From positions 1 through 64,000 of the forward strand of contig NZ_CAKKLX010000024.1 in the NCBI RefSeq assembly GCF_918698155.1: DNA of 64,000 nucleotides. Reading direction: 5' to 3'. Shown here in pieces: positions 25,112 through 33,006 of this stretch (the first letter of the stretch is position 1; the number at the start of each line of letters is the position of its first letter). The notes under the pieces are model-generated. The model searched no databases. It had not been told where the DNA came from and was given only the letters and a program-made list of their open reading frames with translations. The position numbers were made by a program, and so were the translations under genes. The stretch comes from Roseomonas sp. CECT 9278. Its GTDB lineage: Bacteria > Pseudomonadota > Alphaproteobacteria > Acetobacterales > Acetobacteraceae.

Positions 25112-26155
25112 TCAGGGCAGCGTCGCGAGGAAGCGCGCCAGCTCGTCGCGCCAGAACCGCGCATTGCCGGTGGTGCCATGGCCCAGCGTCTCGGCGCTGG
25201 CGGGGATCAGCAGCAGCCGGGCGTTCGGGATGCGCGCGAGGGCACGTTCGGTGATGCCGGTCTCGGGCGGGTTGCGTTCGTCATCGGCGGCATTGATCAG
25301 CAGCACGCGGGCGCGGATGCGGTCGAGCTTCGGCTCCGGGTCGTAGTCGCGGCTGGCATCCCATTGCCAGATGAAGTCGTTGGCATCGCGCGGCGGCGGC
25401 GCACCGAGGCGCTGGTCGACAAGCCGGTCGGCGGCCTCCCGCGTGGGGGCCTGGCGCTGCAGGTTCAGCGTGCCGCCATTGGTGCCGGTGCCGTACATGA
25501 CATTGGCGATGCGCAGCGATGGCGGCTGGGTGGTGTAGTTGCCCTGCATGTAGGCGGGGTCCTGGCGCACCGTCTCGATCATCAGCCGGCGCATCATCCA
25601 GTTGCGCGACGCCATGGCGGTGGGCTGCGACGCCATGGGCACGATCGCGTCCATCGCCTCGGGGAAGTTGGTGGCCCAGCTCCAGGCCATCATCCCGCCC
25701 ATCGAATTGCCGAGGATCAGCCGCAGCCGCCGGATGCCGAGACCCTCGGTCACCAGCCGGTGCTGGGCGGCGACCATGTCGTCGTAGGTGTAGCGCGGGA
25801 AGCCGGCGCGCAGGCCGTCGGAGGGCTTCGACGACGCCCCGGTGCCGATCGAATCCGGGATGATGATGAAGAACCGCGTTGCATCGAGCGGCTGGCCAGG
25901 GCCGAACAACTGCCCGCCGAAATTGGCGCCGAGCATCCCGCGCGCCGTGCCGTTGGTGCCGTGCAGGATCAGCACCGCCGGGTTGGTGGGCTCGCCGAGC
26001 GTGATGTAGCCCTGGCGCAGGTCCATGGTCTGGCCGGTGTGGAAGCGGAAGCCGGCGGCGGTCCAGCTGGCCTCGCGCGGGGTGGGTTGCGCGGCGGCGG
26101 GCAGGGCGGCGAGCAGCAGGGGCAGCAGCAATGCCGCGCGGCGGAGCAGGCGCAT
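25112..26155 (-). CDS. exported alpha/beta hydrolase, MetX-like
   Basis: This 347-aa protein has a signal peptide (RLLRRAALLLPLLLAALPAA, cleavage near residue 22). The alpha/beta hydrolase domain resembles homoserine O-acetyltransferase (MetX) relatives, with ILHGTNGTARG, PDSIGTGASSKPSDG and the nucleophile Ser151 in ILGNSMGGMMAW. Asp291 or Asp292 (NAADDERNPPE) and His326 (ETLGHGTTG) complete a triad. True MetX enzymes are cytosolic, so the signal suggests a periplasmic hydrolase rather than methionine synthesis. Confidence 0.83.
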   Translation of the reverse strand: MRLLRRAALLLPLLLAALPAAAQPTPREASWTAAGFRFHTGQTMDLRQGYITLGEPTNPAVLILHGTNGTARGMLGANFGGQLFGPGQPLDATRFFIIIPDSIGTGASSKPSDGLRAGFPRYTYDDMVAAQHRLVTEGLGIRRLRLILGNSMGGMMAWSWATNFPEAMDAIVPMASQPTAMASRNWMMRRLMIETVRQDPAYMQGNYTTQPPSLRIANVMYGTGTNGGTLNLQRQAPTREAADRLVDQRLGAPPPRDANDFIWQWDASRDYDPEPKLDRIRARVLLINAADDERNPPETGITERALARIPNARLLLIPASAETLGHGTTGNARFWRDELARFLATLP

Positions 26156-26193
26156 GGGTCGGTTCCTCCGGGTTGTCCTTGCCGCCCAGGCTA

Positions 26194-26237
26194 CGCCGGC
26201 ATCCGACCGGATCGCACCATCCGATCGGATGCCGGCG
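26194..26237. terminator. long hairpin downstream of rtcB
   Basis: CGCCGGCATCCGA (26194-26206) and TCGGATGCCGGCG (26225-26237) form a perfect 13-bp stem. Its inner part (CCGGAT...ATCCG) can pair again. It lies 13 bases after the rtcB stop codon on the minus strand. The GATCGGAT wording resembles the palindromic family at 45.8 kb, so it may be a relative of that repeat. Confidence 0.55.
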
Positions 26238-26249
26238 CGCGCGGCGGGC

Positions 26250-27602
26250 TCAATCCTTGAAGGGATCGAACTCGCCCGCGCCTGCCATCGCCACGGCGAA
26301 GGGCCGCAGCCGGTGCAGCACGCGCACCGTGCCGGCGTGGTGCGCGATCACCTCCGGCAGGCGGCGATAGGCCATCGGGCTTTCATCGAGGTCGCCACCC
26401 GACAGCAGCACGCCCCGCCCGCGCAGCCAGTCCTCCATCTGCGCGCGGGAGAAGCGGCGATGCGCCTCGCGGCGACTGGTGACGCGCCCGGCGCCATGGA
26501 CGGTGGAATGGAACGCGGCGCGCGCGGCCTCGCTTTCCACTCCCTCCAGGATCACCGCGTCGTCGCCCATCGACCCGCCGACGAAGCCGCGCTGGCCCGG
26601 GAAGGCCGGCGTGGCACCCTTGCGCACCACCCAGACCGCGCGCCCGCCGTGCACCTCCTTCCACGCGTAGTTGTGGTGGTTGTGGACGCTGTCGGTCACG
26701 GCACCGCCGATGATGGCGCGCACGCGCTCCACCACCCATTCGCGGCCCGCATAGGCGTAGCGCCCCGCGAGCTCCATCGCCGCCAGGTAGCGGATGCCGA
26801 GCTCCGATGCCTCATCGACCACGGCGGGCGGGACATGCATGCCGTCCTTGCCGCCGGCGGCCTTCAGGTAGCGCGTGGCACTGGTATGCCCGAGCCCGCG
26901 CGAGCCGAAATGCACGCCGATCCACACGAGCCCGGCCTCGTCCTCGAACAGGTCCACGTAGTGGTTGCCCGAACCGACCGTGCCGAGCTGCGCGGCCGCC
27001 TTCTGCCGGTAGTCCTCCATGCCCGACGCATGCCACGCGTCAGCGTCGTCGAGCAGCGCGTGCTCGACGCGCTCGGCATTGGCGCGCCCGACACCGAAGG
27101 AGATCACGCGGCGGATGTCGGCCAGGATCTCCGGCACGCGGTCGCGCACCGCCGCGAAGGGCGTGTCGAGCCGCACCGCCATGTTGCCGCAGCCGATGTC
27201 GAAGCCGACGCCGCTGACGCTGACCTGCCCCGCATAGGCGATCACGCCGCCCACCGGCTGCGCGTAGCCCAGGTGCCCGTCCGCGCACAGCACGCCGCCC
27301 ACCACCGCGCCCACGCGCATGCAGTTGCGCATCTGCGCGATGGTGCCTTCGTCATGCGCGCCGAACACGCTCAGCGGCGCGTCGCGGTAGCCCTCGGGCT
27401 GCTCGCCCAGGATGGCGCCGGCGCGCGCCGCGTCCTCGACCTGCTTCGCCGCGAGCGCAGGCGCGCGGAAGCCGGTCCAGGCCGGCATGGTCTTGTCGGG
27501 CTTGGCCGGGTTCGGGATGCGGCTGTCGGGATCGAGGCCGGCGGCGATGCACAGCTCGCGCGCACGCGCCTCCAGCGGGTCGGAGGGACGCATCGGATGC
27601 AC
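26250..27602 (-). CDS. rtcB: RtcB-family RNA-splicing ligase
   Basis: This 450-aa protein is RtcB, a GTP- and metal-dependent ligase joining 2',3'-cyclic phosphate (or 3'-phosphate) to 5'-OH RNA ends. Metal ligands are visible in VGFDIGCGN (Asp135, Cys138), VGSGNHYVDL (His214) and GVHFGSRGLGH (His231), and the histidine cluster SVHNHHN is near 305-311. RKGATPA and GGSMG are nucleotide-site motifs. The guanylylated histidine is expected at His369 in STVHGAGRVTSR. No rtcA, rtcR or archease gene is adjacent, so its role here may be RNA repair under stress. Confidence 0.94.
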   Translation of the reverse strand: MHPMRPSDPLEARARELCIAAGLDPDSRIPNPAKPDKTMPAWTGFRAPALAAKQVEDAARAGAILGEQPEGYRDAPLSVFGAHDEGTIAQMRNCMRVGAVVGGVLCADGHLGYAQPVGGVIAYAGQVSVSGVGFDIGCGNMAVRLDTPFAAVRDRVPEILADIRRVISFGVGRANAERVEHALLDDADAWHASGMEDYRQKAAAQLGTVGSGNHYVDLFEDEAGLVWIGVHFGSRGLGHTSATRYLKAAGGKDGMHVPPAVVDEASELGIRYLAAMELAGRYAYAGREWVVERVRAIIGGAVTDSVHNHHNYAWKEVHGGRAVWVVRKGATPAFPGQRGFVGGSMGDDAVILEGVESEAARAAFHSTVHGAGRVTSRREAHRRFSRAQMEDWLRGRGVLLSGGDLDESPMAYRRLPEVIAHHAGTVRVLHRLRPFAVAMAGAGEFDPFKD

Positions 27603-27939
27603 TCCAGGTTTTCAGTCGGGTCGCGGGTGGCGCCCAGGGGCGCCGGGTGTGTCAGGCGAAGGCTATGGATGGCCTGCGTGAGCCGAAGCCGGGCAGGCGC
27701 AGCGCCGCTTTCCGTCCGGGGTCTGTCCCGGGCGGTTGGCAGGCGACGGCGCGGAGCACGGTCGACGGCATGGGTGACACACGTTCAACGCGACAGGGTG
27801 GATCCCCGCCGCGGGCGCCGCTGATACGCGCGGCGATCGTCGCGAAGCAAGAAAAAAGCGCGGCGGCGGTCAGAGACCGTTTGAGAATGCGCCGAGCGGC
27901 GCATTCTGCAGTCCGGCACCGGCCCGCTCAAACGGTCGC
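27603..27939. other. 337-bp gap between rtcB and fabG
   Basis: I see no gene in this space. Its fabG-proximal end holds a nested hairpin (27875-27937). The rest is GC-rich with one A-run (AAGAAAAAAG near 27849). No sigma54-type rtcB promoter (GG-N10-GC) was recognised by eye. Short open frames here lack ribosome-binding sites. Confidence 0.5.
27875..27937. terminator. nested hairpin downstream of fabG
   Basis: Outer arms GACCGTTTGAG (27875-27885) and CTCAAACGGTC (27927-27937) are a perfect 11-bp inverted repeat. They enclose GAATGCGCC and GGCGCATTC (27885-27906), a 9-bp stem. The structure starts 2 bases after the fabG stop on the minus strand, which fits a terminator or a palindromic repeat unit. 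Confidence 0.55.
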
Positions 27940-28680
27940 TCAGATCATCGCCATGCCGCCATTGACGTGCAGCGTCTGCCCCGTCACCCAGCCCGCCTCG
28001 GCGGAAGCGAGGAACACCACCGCCGCCGCGATATCCTCCGGCGTGCCCATGCGCTGCGTCGGGATGCGCGACAGCAGCGCGGTCTTCTGCGCCTCGCCCA
28101 GCGCATCGGTCATCGCGGTCTTGACGAAGCCGGGTGCGACCACGTTCACGGTCACGCCGCGCGTGGCGACTTCCTGCGCCAGCGACTTGCTCATGCCGAT
28201 CAGCCCGGCCTTGGCGGCGGCGTAGTTCGCCTGCCCCGCATTGCCGGTGACGCCCACGATCGAGGCGATCGACACGATCCGCCCGGACCGCTTCTTCATC
28301 ATCCCGCGCAGTGCTGCGCGCGCCAGGCGGAAGGGGGCGGTCAGGTCGACCTCCAGCACCGCGTTCCAGTCGGCATCGCCCATGCGCAGCGCGAGCATGT
28401 CGCGCGTGAACCCCGCATTGTTGACCAGGATGTCGAGCCCACCGGCCGCGGTCTCGATCTTCTCGACCAGCGCGGCGGGCGCGGCGGGGTCGGCCAGGTC
28501 GGCGGGGGCCACGATCACCCGCGCGCCGCCGAGCGCCTCCGCCACGCGCGCCAATTCGGCCTCGCGCCGGCCGGTGATCGCGACGGTCGCACCCTGGCGG
28601 TGCAGCGCGCTCGCGATCGCCTCGCCGATGCCGCCGGTGGCGCCGGTGACGAGGGCGGTCTTGCCGGTCAGGTCGAACAT
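27940..28680 (-). CDS. fabG: 3-oxoacyl-ACP reductase
   Basis: This 246-aa short-chain dehydrogenase reduces 3-oxoacyl-ACP with NADPH in fatty-acid elongation. The cofactor loop TGATGGIGE is at about 12-20 and NNAG at 87-90. The catalytic Ser140, Tyr153 and Lys157 are in IVSIASIVG and ANYAAAKAG. VAPGFVKTAMTDAL and the C-terminal VTGQTLHVNGGMAMI are typical of FabG. It shares a strand with fabD but is separated from it by an unknown gene, and no acpP or fabF follows. Confidence 0.94.
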   Translation of the reverse strand: MFDLTGKTALVTGATGGIGEAIASALHRQGATVAITGRREAELARVAEALGGARVIVAPADLADPAAPAALVEKIETAAGGLDILVNNAGFTRDMLALRMGDADWNAVLEVDLTAPFRLARAALRGMMKKRSGRIVSIASIVGVTGNAGQANYAAAKAGLIGMSKSLAQEVATRGVTVNVVAPGFVKTAMTDALGEAQKTALLSRIPTQRMGTPEDIAAAVVFLASAEAGWVTGQTLHVNGGMAMI

Positions 28681-28794
28681 GCAGGAACTCCGCTCAGGGT
28701 GTGTGGACCAGTCGAACGTGCGAAGGCGTGCCCGCGGGCAAGCTGGCGCTTCATGCTGCCCTGTCTGCGCTGTCCGGCATGGCTGCGCAAACCC

Positions 28795-29439
28795 TCAGGG
28801 GTTGAAGCCGCGGGCATTGGGGTCGAAGGACGCCGCGGTGGTCAGGTCGAACCACAGCCGCGCATTGCGCTCCCCCATGCCGTTCAGCGCCGGATGCCGG
28901 CCGAGGCCGGGCAGGTAGATCTGGTCCATGAACAGATGCGGCGCTTCCTGCGCGATGGTGTAGGTGCTGCCGCCCGCCGATGCGGTGCGCCCCGGCCCCG
29001 CATGGGCGGCCAGCACCACGCCGCGGTTCAGCCGCGCGCGCACGATGATGTCGCAATCCGTCCAGTCCTCGGGCAGGGCCAGCTGGCGGCGCGCGGTATC
29101 CACCAGCCGCGAGCCCGTCGCCCGCGCGCGCGACAGCAGGAGCGCCATGCGGTCGTCGTTCATCCACCAGGGCGAATTGAGCAGCGGCAGCAGCGCCTGC
29201 GGCCCGGTGCCGAGGTAGCGCGCCGCCGCGAAGCGATAGAGCATGTCGCTCTGCAGCACGAGGCGGCGCTTGATGATCAGGCCGCCGGTCCGCACGTAGT
29301 GGAAGCCGCCCGGCGCGGCCGCGTCGGGTGCCGTGACCAGGGTGCGGCGCGGGCCGTGATTGGCGTTGCGCCACTGATAGCCCTCGGCTTCCTGCCGCAG
29401 CGTGCTGTTGGTCCACCAGGCTTCGTTCACCGTGGTCAT
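28795..29439 (-). CDS. hypothetical protein between fabD and fabG
   Basis: I do not recognise this 214-aa protein. It opens with MTTVNEAWWTNSTLRQEAEG and has balanced use of aromatic, charged and hydrophobic residues, unlike the Arg/Ala/Pro-rich antisense frames around it. Notable points are HYVRTGGLIIKRRLVLQSDM, a SPWWMNDDRM segment and CDIIVRARLNRG near residue 130. No signal peptide or membrane helix is seen. It lies between fabD and fabG on the same strand with gaps of 127 and 114 bases, so it probably has its own promoter. Confidence 0.65.
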   Translation of the reverse strand: MTTVNEAWWTNSTLRQEAEGYQWRNANHGPRRTLVTAPDAAAPGGFHYVRTGGLIIKRRLVLQSDMLYRFAAARYLGTGPQALLPLLNSPWWMNDDRMALLLSRARATGSRLVDTARRQLALPEDWTDCDIIVRARLNRGVVLAAHAGPGRTASAGGSTYTIAQEAPHLFMDQIYLPGLGRHPALNGMGERNARLWFDLTTAASFDPNARGFNP

Positions 29440-29566
29440 GGCATCCGTGCTCCTTGCTCCGGCCGCACGGTACGCGCGGGGATGCGCGCGCGGCGGTGCC
29501 GTGGGTCACGGGCAGGATTAGCGAAGGCGGCGGCGCGCCGCGGTGAAGGATTTCCGACACGCGGCA

Positions 29567-30526
29567 TCAGACCGCCTTCAGGAAGGCCTCGACATCCGCC
29601 GGCGTGCCGACCGACAGCGCGCTCGCCTCCGGCGCGTTGCGCTTCATCAGCCCGGTCAGCACGCGGCCCGCGCCCACCTCCACGAAGCGGTCGCAGCCCA
29701 TCGCGGCCATGGCGGCGACGCATTCGCGCCAGCGCACCGTGCCGGTCACCTGCTTGACCAGCAGGTCGCGGATGGCGGCCGGGTCGGTAGCCTTGGCGGC
29801 GGTCACGTTGGCCACCACCGGCACCAGCGGCGCGCGCATCGTGGCACCGGCCAGCGCCTCGGCCATCGCATCTGCTGCCGGGGCCATCAGCGCACAATGG
29901 AAGGGGGCGGAGACCGGCAGCAGCATGGCGCGCTTCACGCCGCGTTCCTTGGCGATCTCGATGGCCCGCTCGACCGCGGCCTTCGCACCGGAGATCACCA
30001 CCTGGCCGCCGCCATTGTCGTTGGCGGCTTCCACCACGGCGCGCTCGTGGGTCTCGGGGTCGGGTGCCGCGGCCTCGCAGATCTCGCGCGCCAGGTCGAT
30101 CTCGGCGCCCAGCAGCGCGGCCATGGCACCGGTGCCGGGCGGGGTCGCGGCCTGCATGGCATCGCCGCGCAGGCGCAGCAGGCGCGCCGCGGTCGCGACA
30201 TCGAAGGCGCCGGCGGCGGTCAGGGCGGAATATTCGCCGAGCGAATGGCCGGCCACGAGCGCCACGCGCTGCGCCAGCACGAAGCCGCCCTCGGATTCGA
30301 GCGCGCGCACCACCGCCAGCGAATGCGCCATCAGCGCGGGCTGCGCGTTGGCGGTGAGGGTGAGGTCCTCGGGCTGGCCTTCCCACATCAGCTTCGAGAG
30401 CTTCTGCGAGAGCGCGTCGTCCACTTCCTGGAAGACATGGCGGGCGGCGGGGAAGGCCTCGGCCAGGTCGCGGCCCATGCCGACGGCCTGGCTGCCCTGC
30501 CCGGGGAAGACGAAGGCGAGCGACAT
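29567..30526 (-). CDS. fabD: malonyl-CoA:ACP transacylase
   Basis: This 319-aa enzyme loads malonyl groups onto acyl carrier protein. It begins with SLAFVFPGQGSQAVGMG. The nucleophile is Ser95 in VAGHSLGEYSAL, Arg about 120 is in LLRLRGDAM, and the catalytic His is in PVSAPFHCALM (about 209). VANVTA and GCDRFVEVGAGRVLTGL complete the family pattern. It lies 65 bases downstream of the TetR-type regulator on the same strand. The usual fabD-fabG adjacency is interrupted here. Confidence 0.95.
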   Translation of the reverse strand: MSLAFVFPGQGSQAVGMGRDLAEAFPAARHVFQEVDDALSQKLSKLMWEGQPEDLTLTANAQPALMAHSLAVVRALESEGGFVLAQRVALVAGHSLGEYSALTAAGAFDVATAARLLRLRGDAMQAATPPGTGAMAALLGAEIDLAREICEAAAPDPETHERAVVEAANDNGGGQVVISGAKAAVERAIEIAKERGVKRAMLLPVSAPFHCALMAPAADAMAEALAGATMRAPLVPVVANVTAAKATDPAAIRDLLVKQVTGTVRWRECVAAMAAMGCDRFVEVGAGRVLTGLMKRNAPEASALSVGTPADVEAFLKAV

Positions 30527-30591
30527 TCTGCGGCGTTTCCGTTCGCTTTGGTTCGATGCAGCGGCGCGAATGGGCCGCCCGCCCGCCCGTG

Positions 30592-31227
30592 TCAATCCGG
30601 CAGGCGGCCCGGCGCGGCGATGGCGAGCATGACCTGGCCGATCACGCGCTCGGCGCAGGTGGCGGCGTCGGCGCCTTCGAAGATGCCCGGGCGCATGCCC
30701 CACTGGTGGATCGAGAAGATGATGTCGGTGGCGTCGCGGCGCGAGATGCGGCGGAATTCGCCCTGCGCGATGCCTTCGTCGACCACCGCCATCACGACAT
30801 CCCAGAAGATGGCGAGGTCGGCGGCGTATTCGCGCTCGGTCTCCGGCGGCCAGGACCAGGACAGGCCGGTGATGGCGGCGTACATGCGCGGCTCCGCCAG
30901 GTCGCATTCCGCCCAGGTGTGCAGGATGCCGGCCAGGCGTTCGGTCGGCGTGCCGGGGCGCGAGGCCGCCATGCGCGTCGCGGCCAGCTGCTGGTCGTTG
31001 AAGTTGCGCAGCACGGCGTACAGCAGGCCCGCCTTGCCGAGGAAATGCGCGTTGATCAGCGACGGCGCGACGCCGGCCTCGGCGGCGATGTCGGTCGAGC
31101 TGGTCGCTTCGTAGCCGCGCTCGCGGATCAGCTTCTCGGCGGCTTCGACCAGGCGGGCCATGGTCCGGGTGCGTTGTTCGGCACGCTTGGCGGTGGAACG
31201 GCGCCGCGGTGCAGGCGGTATCGACAT
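30592..31227 (-). CDS. TetR/AcrR-family transcriptional regulator
   Basis: This 211-aa protein has an N-terminal helix-turn-helix of the TetR type (about 18-65): ARLVEAAEKLIRERGYEATS, TDIAAEAGVAPSLINAHFLG and KAGLLYAVL. The C-terminal domain with FSIHQWGMRPGIF and a terminal membrane-like stretch is the ligand/dimer part. It lies directly upstream of fabD. A palindrome ATTGA-N6-TCAAT lies 66-81 bases before its start and could be its operator. The ligand is unknown; a fatty-acid link is only a guess from position. Confidence 0.87.
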   Translation of the reverse strand: MSIPPAPRRRSTAKRAEQRTRTMARLVEAAEKLIRERGYEATSSTDIAAEAGVAPSLINAHFLGKAGLLYAVLRNFNDQQLAATRMAASRPGTPTERLAGILHTWAECDLAEPRMYAAITGLSWSWPPETEREYAADLAIFWDVVMAVVDEGIAQGEFRRISRRDATDIIFSIHQWGMRPGIFEGADAATCAERVIGQVMLAIAAPGRLPD

Positions 31228-31292
31228 GGCAGCGTGATGCCTCGGGCAAGTTCGGGGCGCAAGTTTGTTGCCAAGAGTCGTTAATTTCTCTT

Positions 31293-31308
31293 ATTGAATA
31301 CCCTCAAT
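31293..31308. promoter_or_regulatory. candidate TetR operator
   Basis: ATTGA and TCAAT form a 5-bp inverted repeat with a 6-base gap, 66-81 bases upstream of the TetR gene start in an AT-rich patch. TetR regulators often bind such sites near their own promoter. Nothing else supports the link. Confidence 0.3.
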
Positions 31309-31500
31309 GAAACACGAATATTTGATTCCTTGACATCGAGAACACGCCGCACTGCGCGCAAACGCGACGCCGGCAGACCGATGCCCCGCCCCGCAGCGCA
31401 GGCAGGGGCTGCGTGGCAGAAGCGCGTCGGGGCGCCAAGCCGGGCCACCGCAGCGACGAATCCGATGTTCGGGCTTGCGGGCAACTTCATTGTTGCGTTA

Positions 31501-31518
31501 CATCGAAAATATTCGATG
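31501..31518. promoter_or_regulatory. palindrome CATCGAA-N4-TTCGATG
   Basis: This is a perfect 7-bp inverted repeat around AATA, 50 bases upstream of the 85-aa gene. It looks like an operator for a dimeric repressor. The half-site differs from the candidate TetR operator. Confidence 0.35.
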
Positions 31519-31567
31519 AATTTGCCATCTTCGCCAGATTCGTTTGCCCCGCTCGGAGCCGTTGACG

Positions 31568-31825
31568 ATGCGCGACAAATCCGACCCTGCAACGCTCGCG
31601 CGCAGCGTCGCCTTCGCCAAGACGGTGGCCGAGGAACTGCGCGCCCTCGCTGCCGGCGAGAAGACCTGCGGCGAGGGCCTGGTCTGGATGCTCGCGGTGC
31701 TCACGACGCGCCATCCCGACCTTGAGCATGCCGTGGCGGTGCGGCGCCTGGTCGCGGCGCTGCTGGTCGAAAGCGGGCCGATGGTCTGGCAGCACGTCCG
31801 CGATGGGGCCGGCAGCGTCAGTTGA
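31568..31825 (+). CDS. small hypothetical protein
   Basis: I do not recognise this 85-aa protein. It is helical-looking: ARSVAFAKTVAEELRALAAG, a single Cys near 37, a hydrophobic LVWMLAVLTTRHPDLEHAVA segment and a C-terminal VRRLVAALLVESGPMVWQHV. The ATG at 31568 has a GGAG about 10 bases upstream; a TTG at 31544 is an alternative start. Its end overlaps the convergent Bug receptor gene by 8 bases. Confidence 0.55.
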   Translation: MRDKSDPATLARSVAFAKTVAEELRALAAGEKTCGEGLVWMLAVLTTRHPDLEHAVAVRRLVAALLVESGPMVWQHVRDGAGSVS

Positions 31826-32792
31826 GCTGTATGCCGGCGTCGGTCACCACCTGGCGCCAGCGCGCCAGTTCGGTCGAGATGGTCTGCCCCAGTTCCGCCG
31901 GGGTGCTGGCATCGATGGTGAAGCCGGCGGCGGTCAGGCGCTGCGTCACCTCCGGCAGGCGCAGGGCGGCGGCGATGGTCTCGTGCAGCCGCGCGATCGC
32001 CGGCGCCGGGGTGCCCGCCGGTGCCAGGAACGCCGACCACGATGCCGAGACCACCTGCGGGAAGCCGGCCTCGGCCATGGTCGGCACTTCCGGCAGGGGC
32101 GCGAAGCGGCGCGGCATGGCGATGGCGATGCCGCGCAGCGCGCCGGAGGCGACATGCGGGCGCACCGTCGCGGCGTTCAGGATCGAGCACTGCACCGTGC
32201 CCTGGATCATGGCGGTGACCGCCGGCGCGCCGCCCGAGAACGGCACATGCGTGGCCTGGGTGCCGGTGGCGCGCAGGAACAGCTCCATGCCGAGCTGCTC
32301 GGTGGAACCCACGCCGCCGGAGGAATAGGCGGCGCGGCCGGCCTCGCGCTTCAGCCAGTCGATCGTCTCGGCGACGGTGCGCGCGGGGACGTCCTTGTGG
32401 ACCACCAGCATGTTGGGCACCGACATCGCCAGCGTGACCGGGGCGAAGTCCTTCTCAGGGTCGTAGCCGGGTTGGCGCATGACCGCGGGGTTGATGGTCA
32501 TGGTGCCGGAGGCAGCGACGATCAGCGTGTGGCCATCGGCCGGCTGCGCCACCACATGGCGCGCGGCGATGGCGCCGGTCGCACCCGGGCGGTTCTCGAC
32601 CACCACGTTCTGCCCGAGCACCTGTTGCAGGTGCGGCGCCACCAGGCGCGCCACCACGTCGTTCGGCCCACCGGGGGCGAAGGGCACCACCAGCACGATC
32701 GGGCGGGTCGGCGCCCAGGCCGCCTGGGCCAGGGCCAGGCGCGGCGCGCCCAGGGCGGCGATCGGCAGGATCATGGCGCGGCGGCGGTTCAT
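31818..32792 (-). CDS. TctC/Bug-family substrate-binding protein
   Basis: This 324-aa receptor is the third Bug protein in the window. Its signal NRRRAMILPIAALGAPRLAL ends in AQ near residue 23. RPIVLVVPFAPGGPNDVVAR, VVVENRPGATGAIAARHVVA, DGHTLIVAASG, YSSGGVGSTEQLGMELF and VPFSGGAPAVTAMIQG are the family segments. The ATG at 32792 follows GGGAG with 7-base spacing. No cognate membrane genes are present. It diverges from the ribosomal protein operon. Confidence 0.92.
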   Translation of the reverse strand: MNRRRAMILPIAALGAPRLALAQAAWAPTRPIVLVVPFAPGGPNDVVARLVAPHLQQVLGQNVVVENRPGATGAIAARHVVAQPADGHTLIVAASGTMTINPAVMRQPGYDPEKDFAPVTLAMSVPNMLVVHKDVPARTVAETIDWLKREAGRAAYSSGGVGSTEQLGMELFLRATGTQATHVPFSGGAPAVTAMIQGTVQCSILNAATVRPHVASGALRGIAIAMPRRFAPLPEVPTMAEAGFPQVVSASWSAFLAPAGTPAPAIARLHETIAAALRLPEVTQRLTAAGFTIDASTPAELGQTISTELARWRQVVTDAGIQLN

Positions 32793-33006
32793 GCGTGGTC
32801 TCCCGGTGGATGTCCGCGCGATAGCAGCATGAAGCGTGCCGGCGCGCATCCCCGCCGCCGTCGCCGCGCCACGGCAGGCCTTGCGCCCGCCCCCCCACCC
32901 GTGCTTTACGCCCCGCTCCCCTGCCGGGCGCGAGGCAATCGCCCGGCTATGCCCGTTTGCGCGCCCCGTCCCGGGGCCAGGGCTGAGCCAGCCAAAGGGA
33001 GCTCCC

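Larger units (their letters stand above)
31228..31567. other. AT-richer 340-bp regulatory gap
   Basis: This space between the divergent TetR gene and a small hypothetical gene is visibly less GC-rich at both ends. It carries ATTGA/TCAAT (31293-31308), a TTGACA hexamer at 31329-31334 and the palindrome at 31501-31518. Open frames on both strands (31294-31725 plus, 31281-31592 minus) have no good ribosome-binding sites and look spurious. I see no gene here. Confidence 0.45.

Noticed and set aside
27647..28225. A 192-codon plus-strand frame starting in the rtcB-fabG gap
   Set aside because: It crosses the nested hairpin and runs antisense into fabG without recognisable content.
31294..31725. 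A 143-codon plus-strand frame and a 103-codon minus-strand frame in the AT-richer gap
   Set aside because: Neither has a ribosome-binding site or family resemblance, and both cross the candidate operators and the start of the 85-aa gene.
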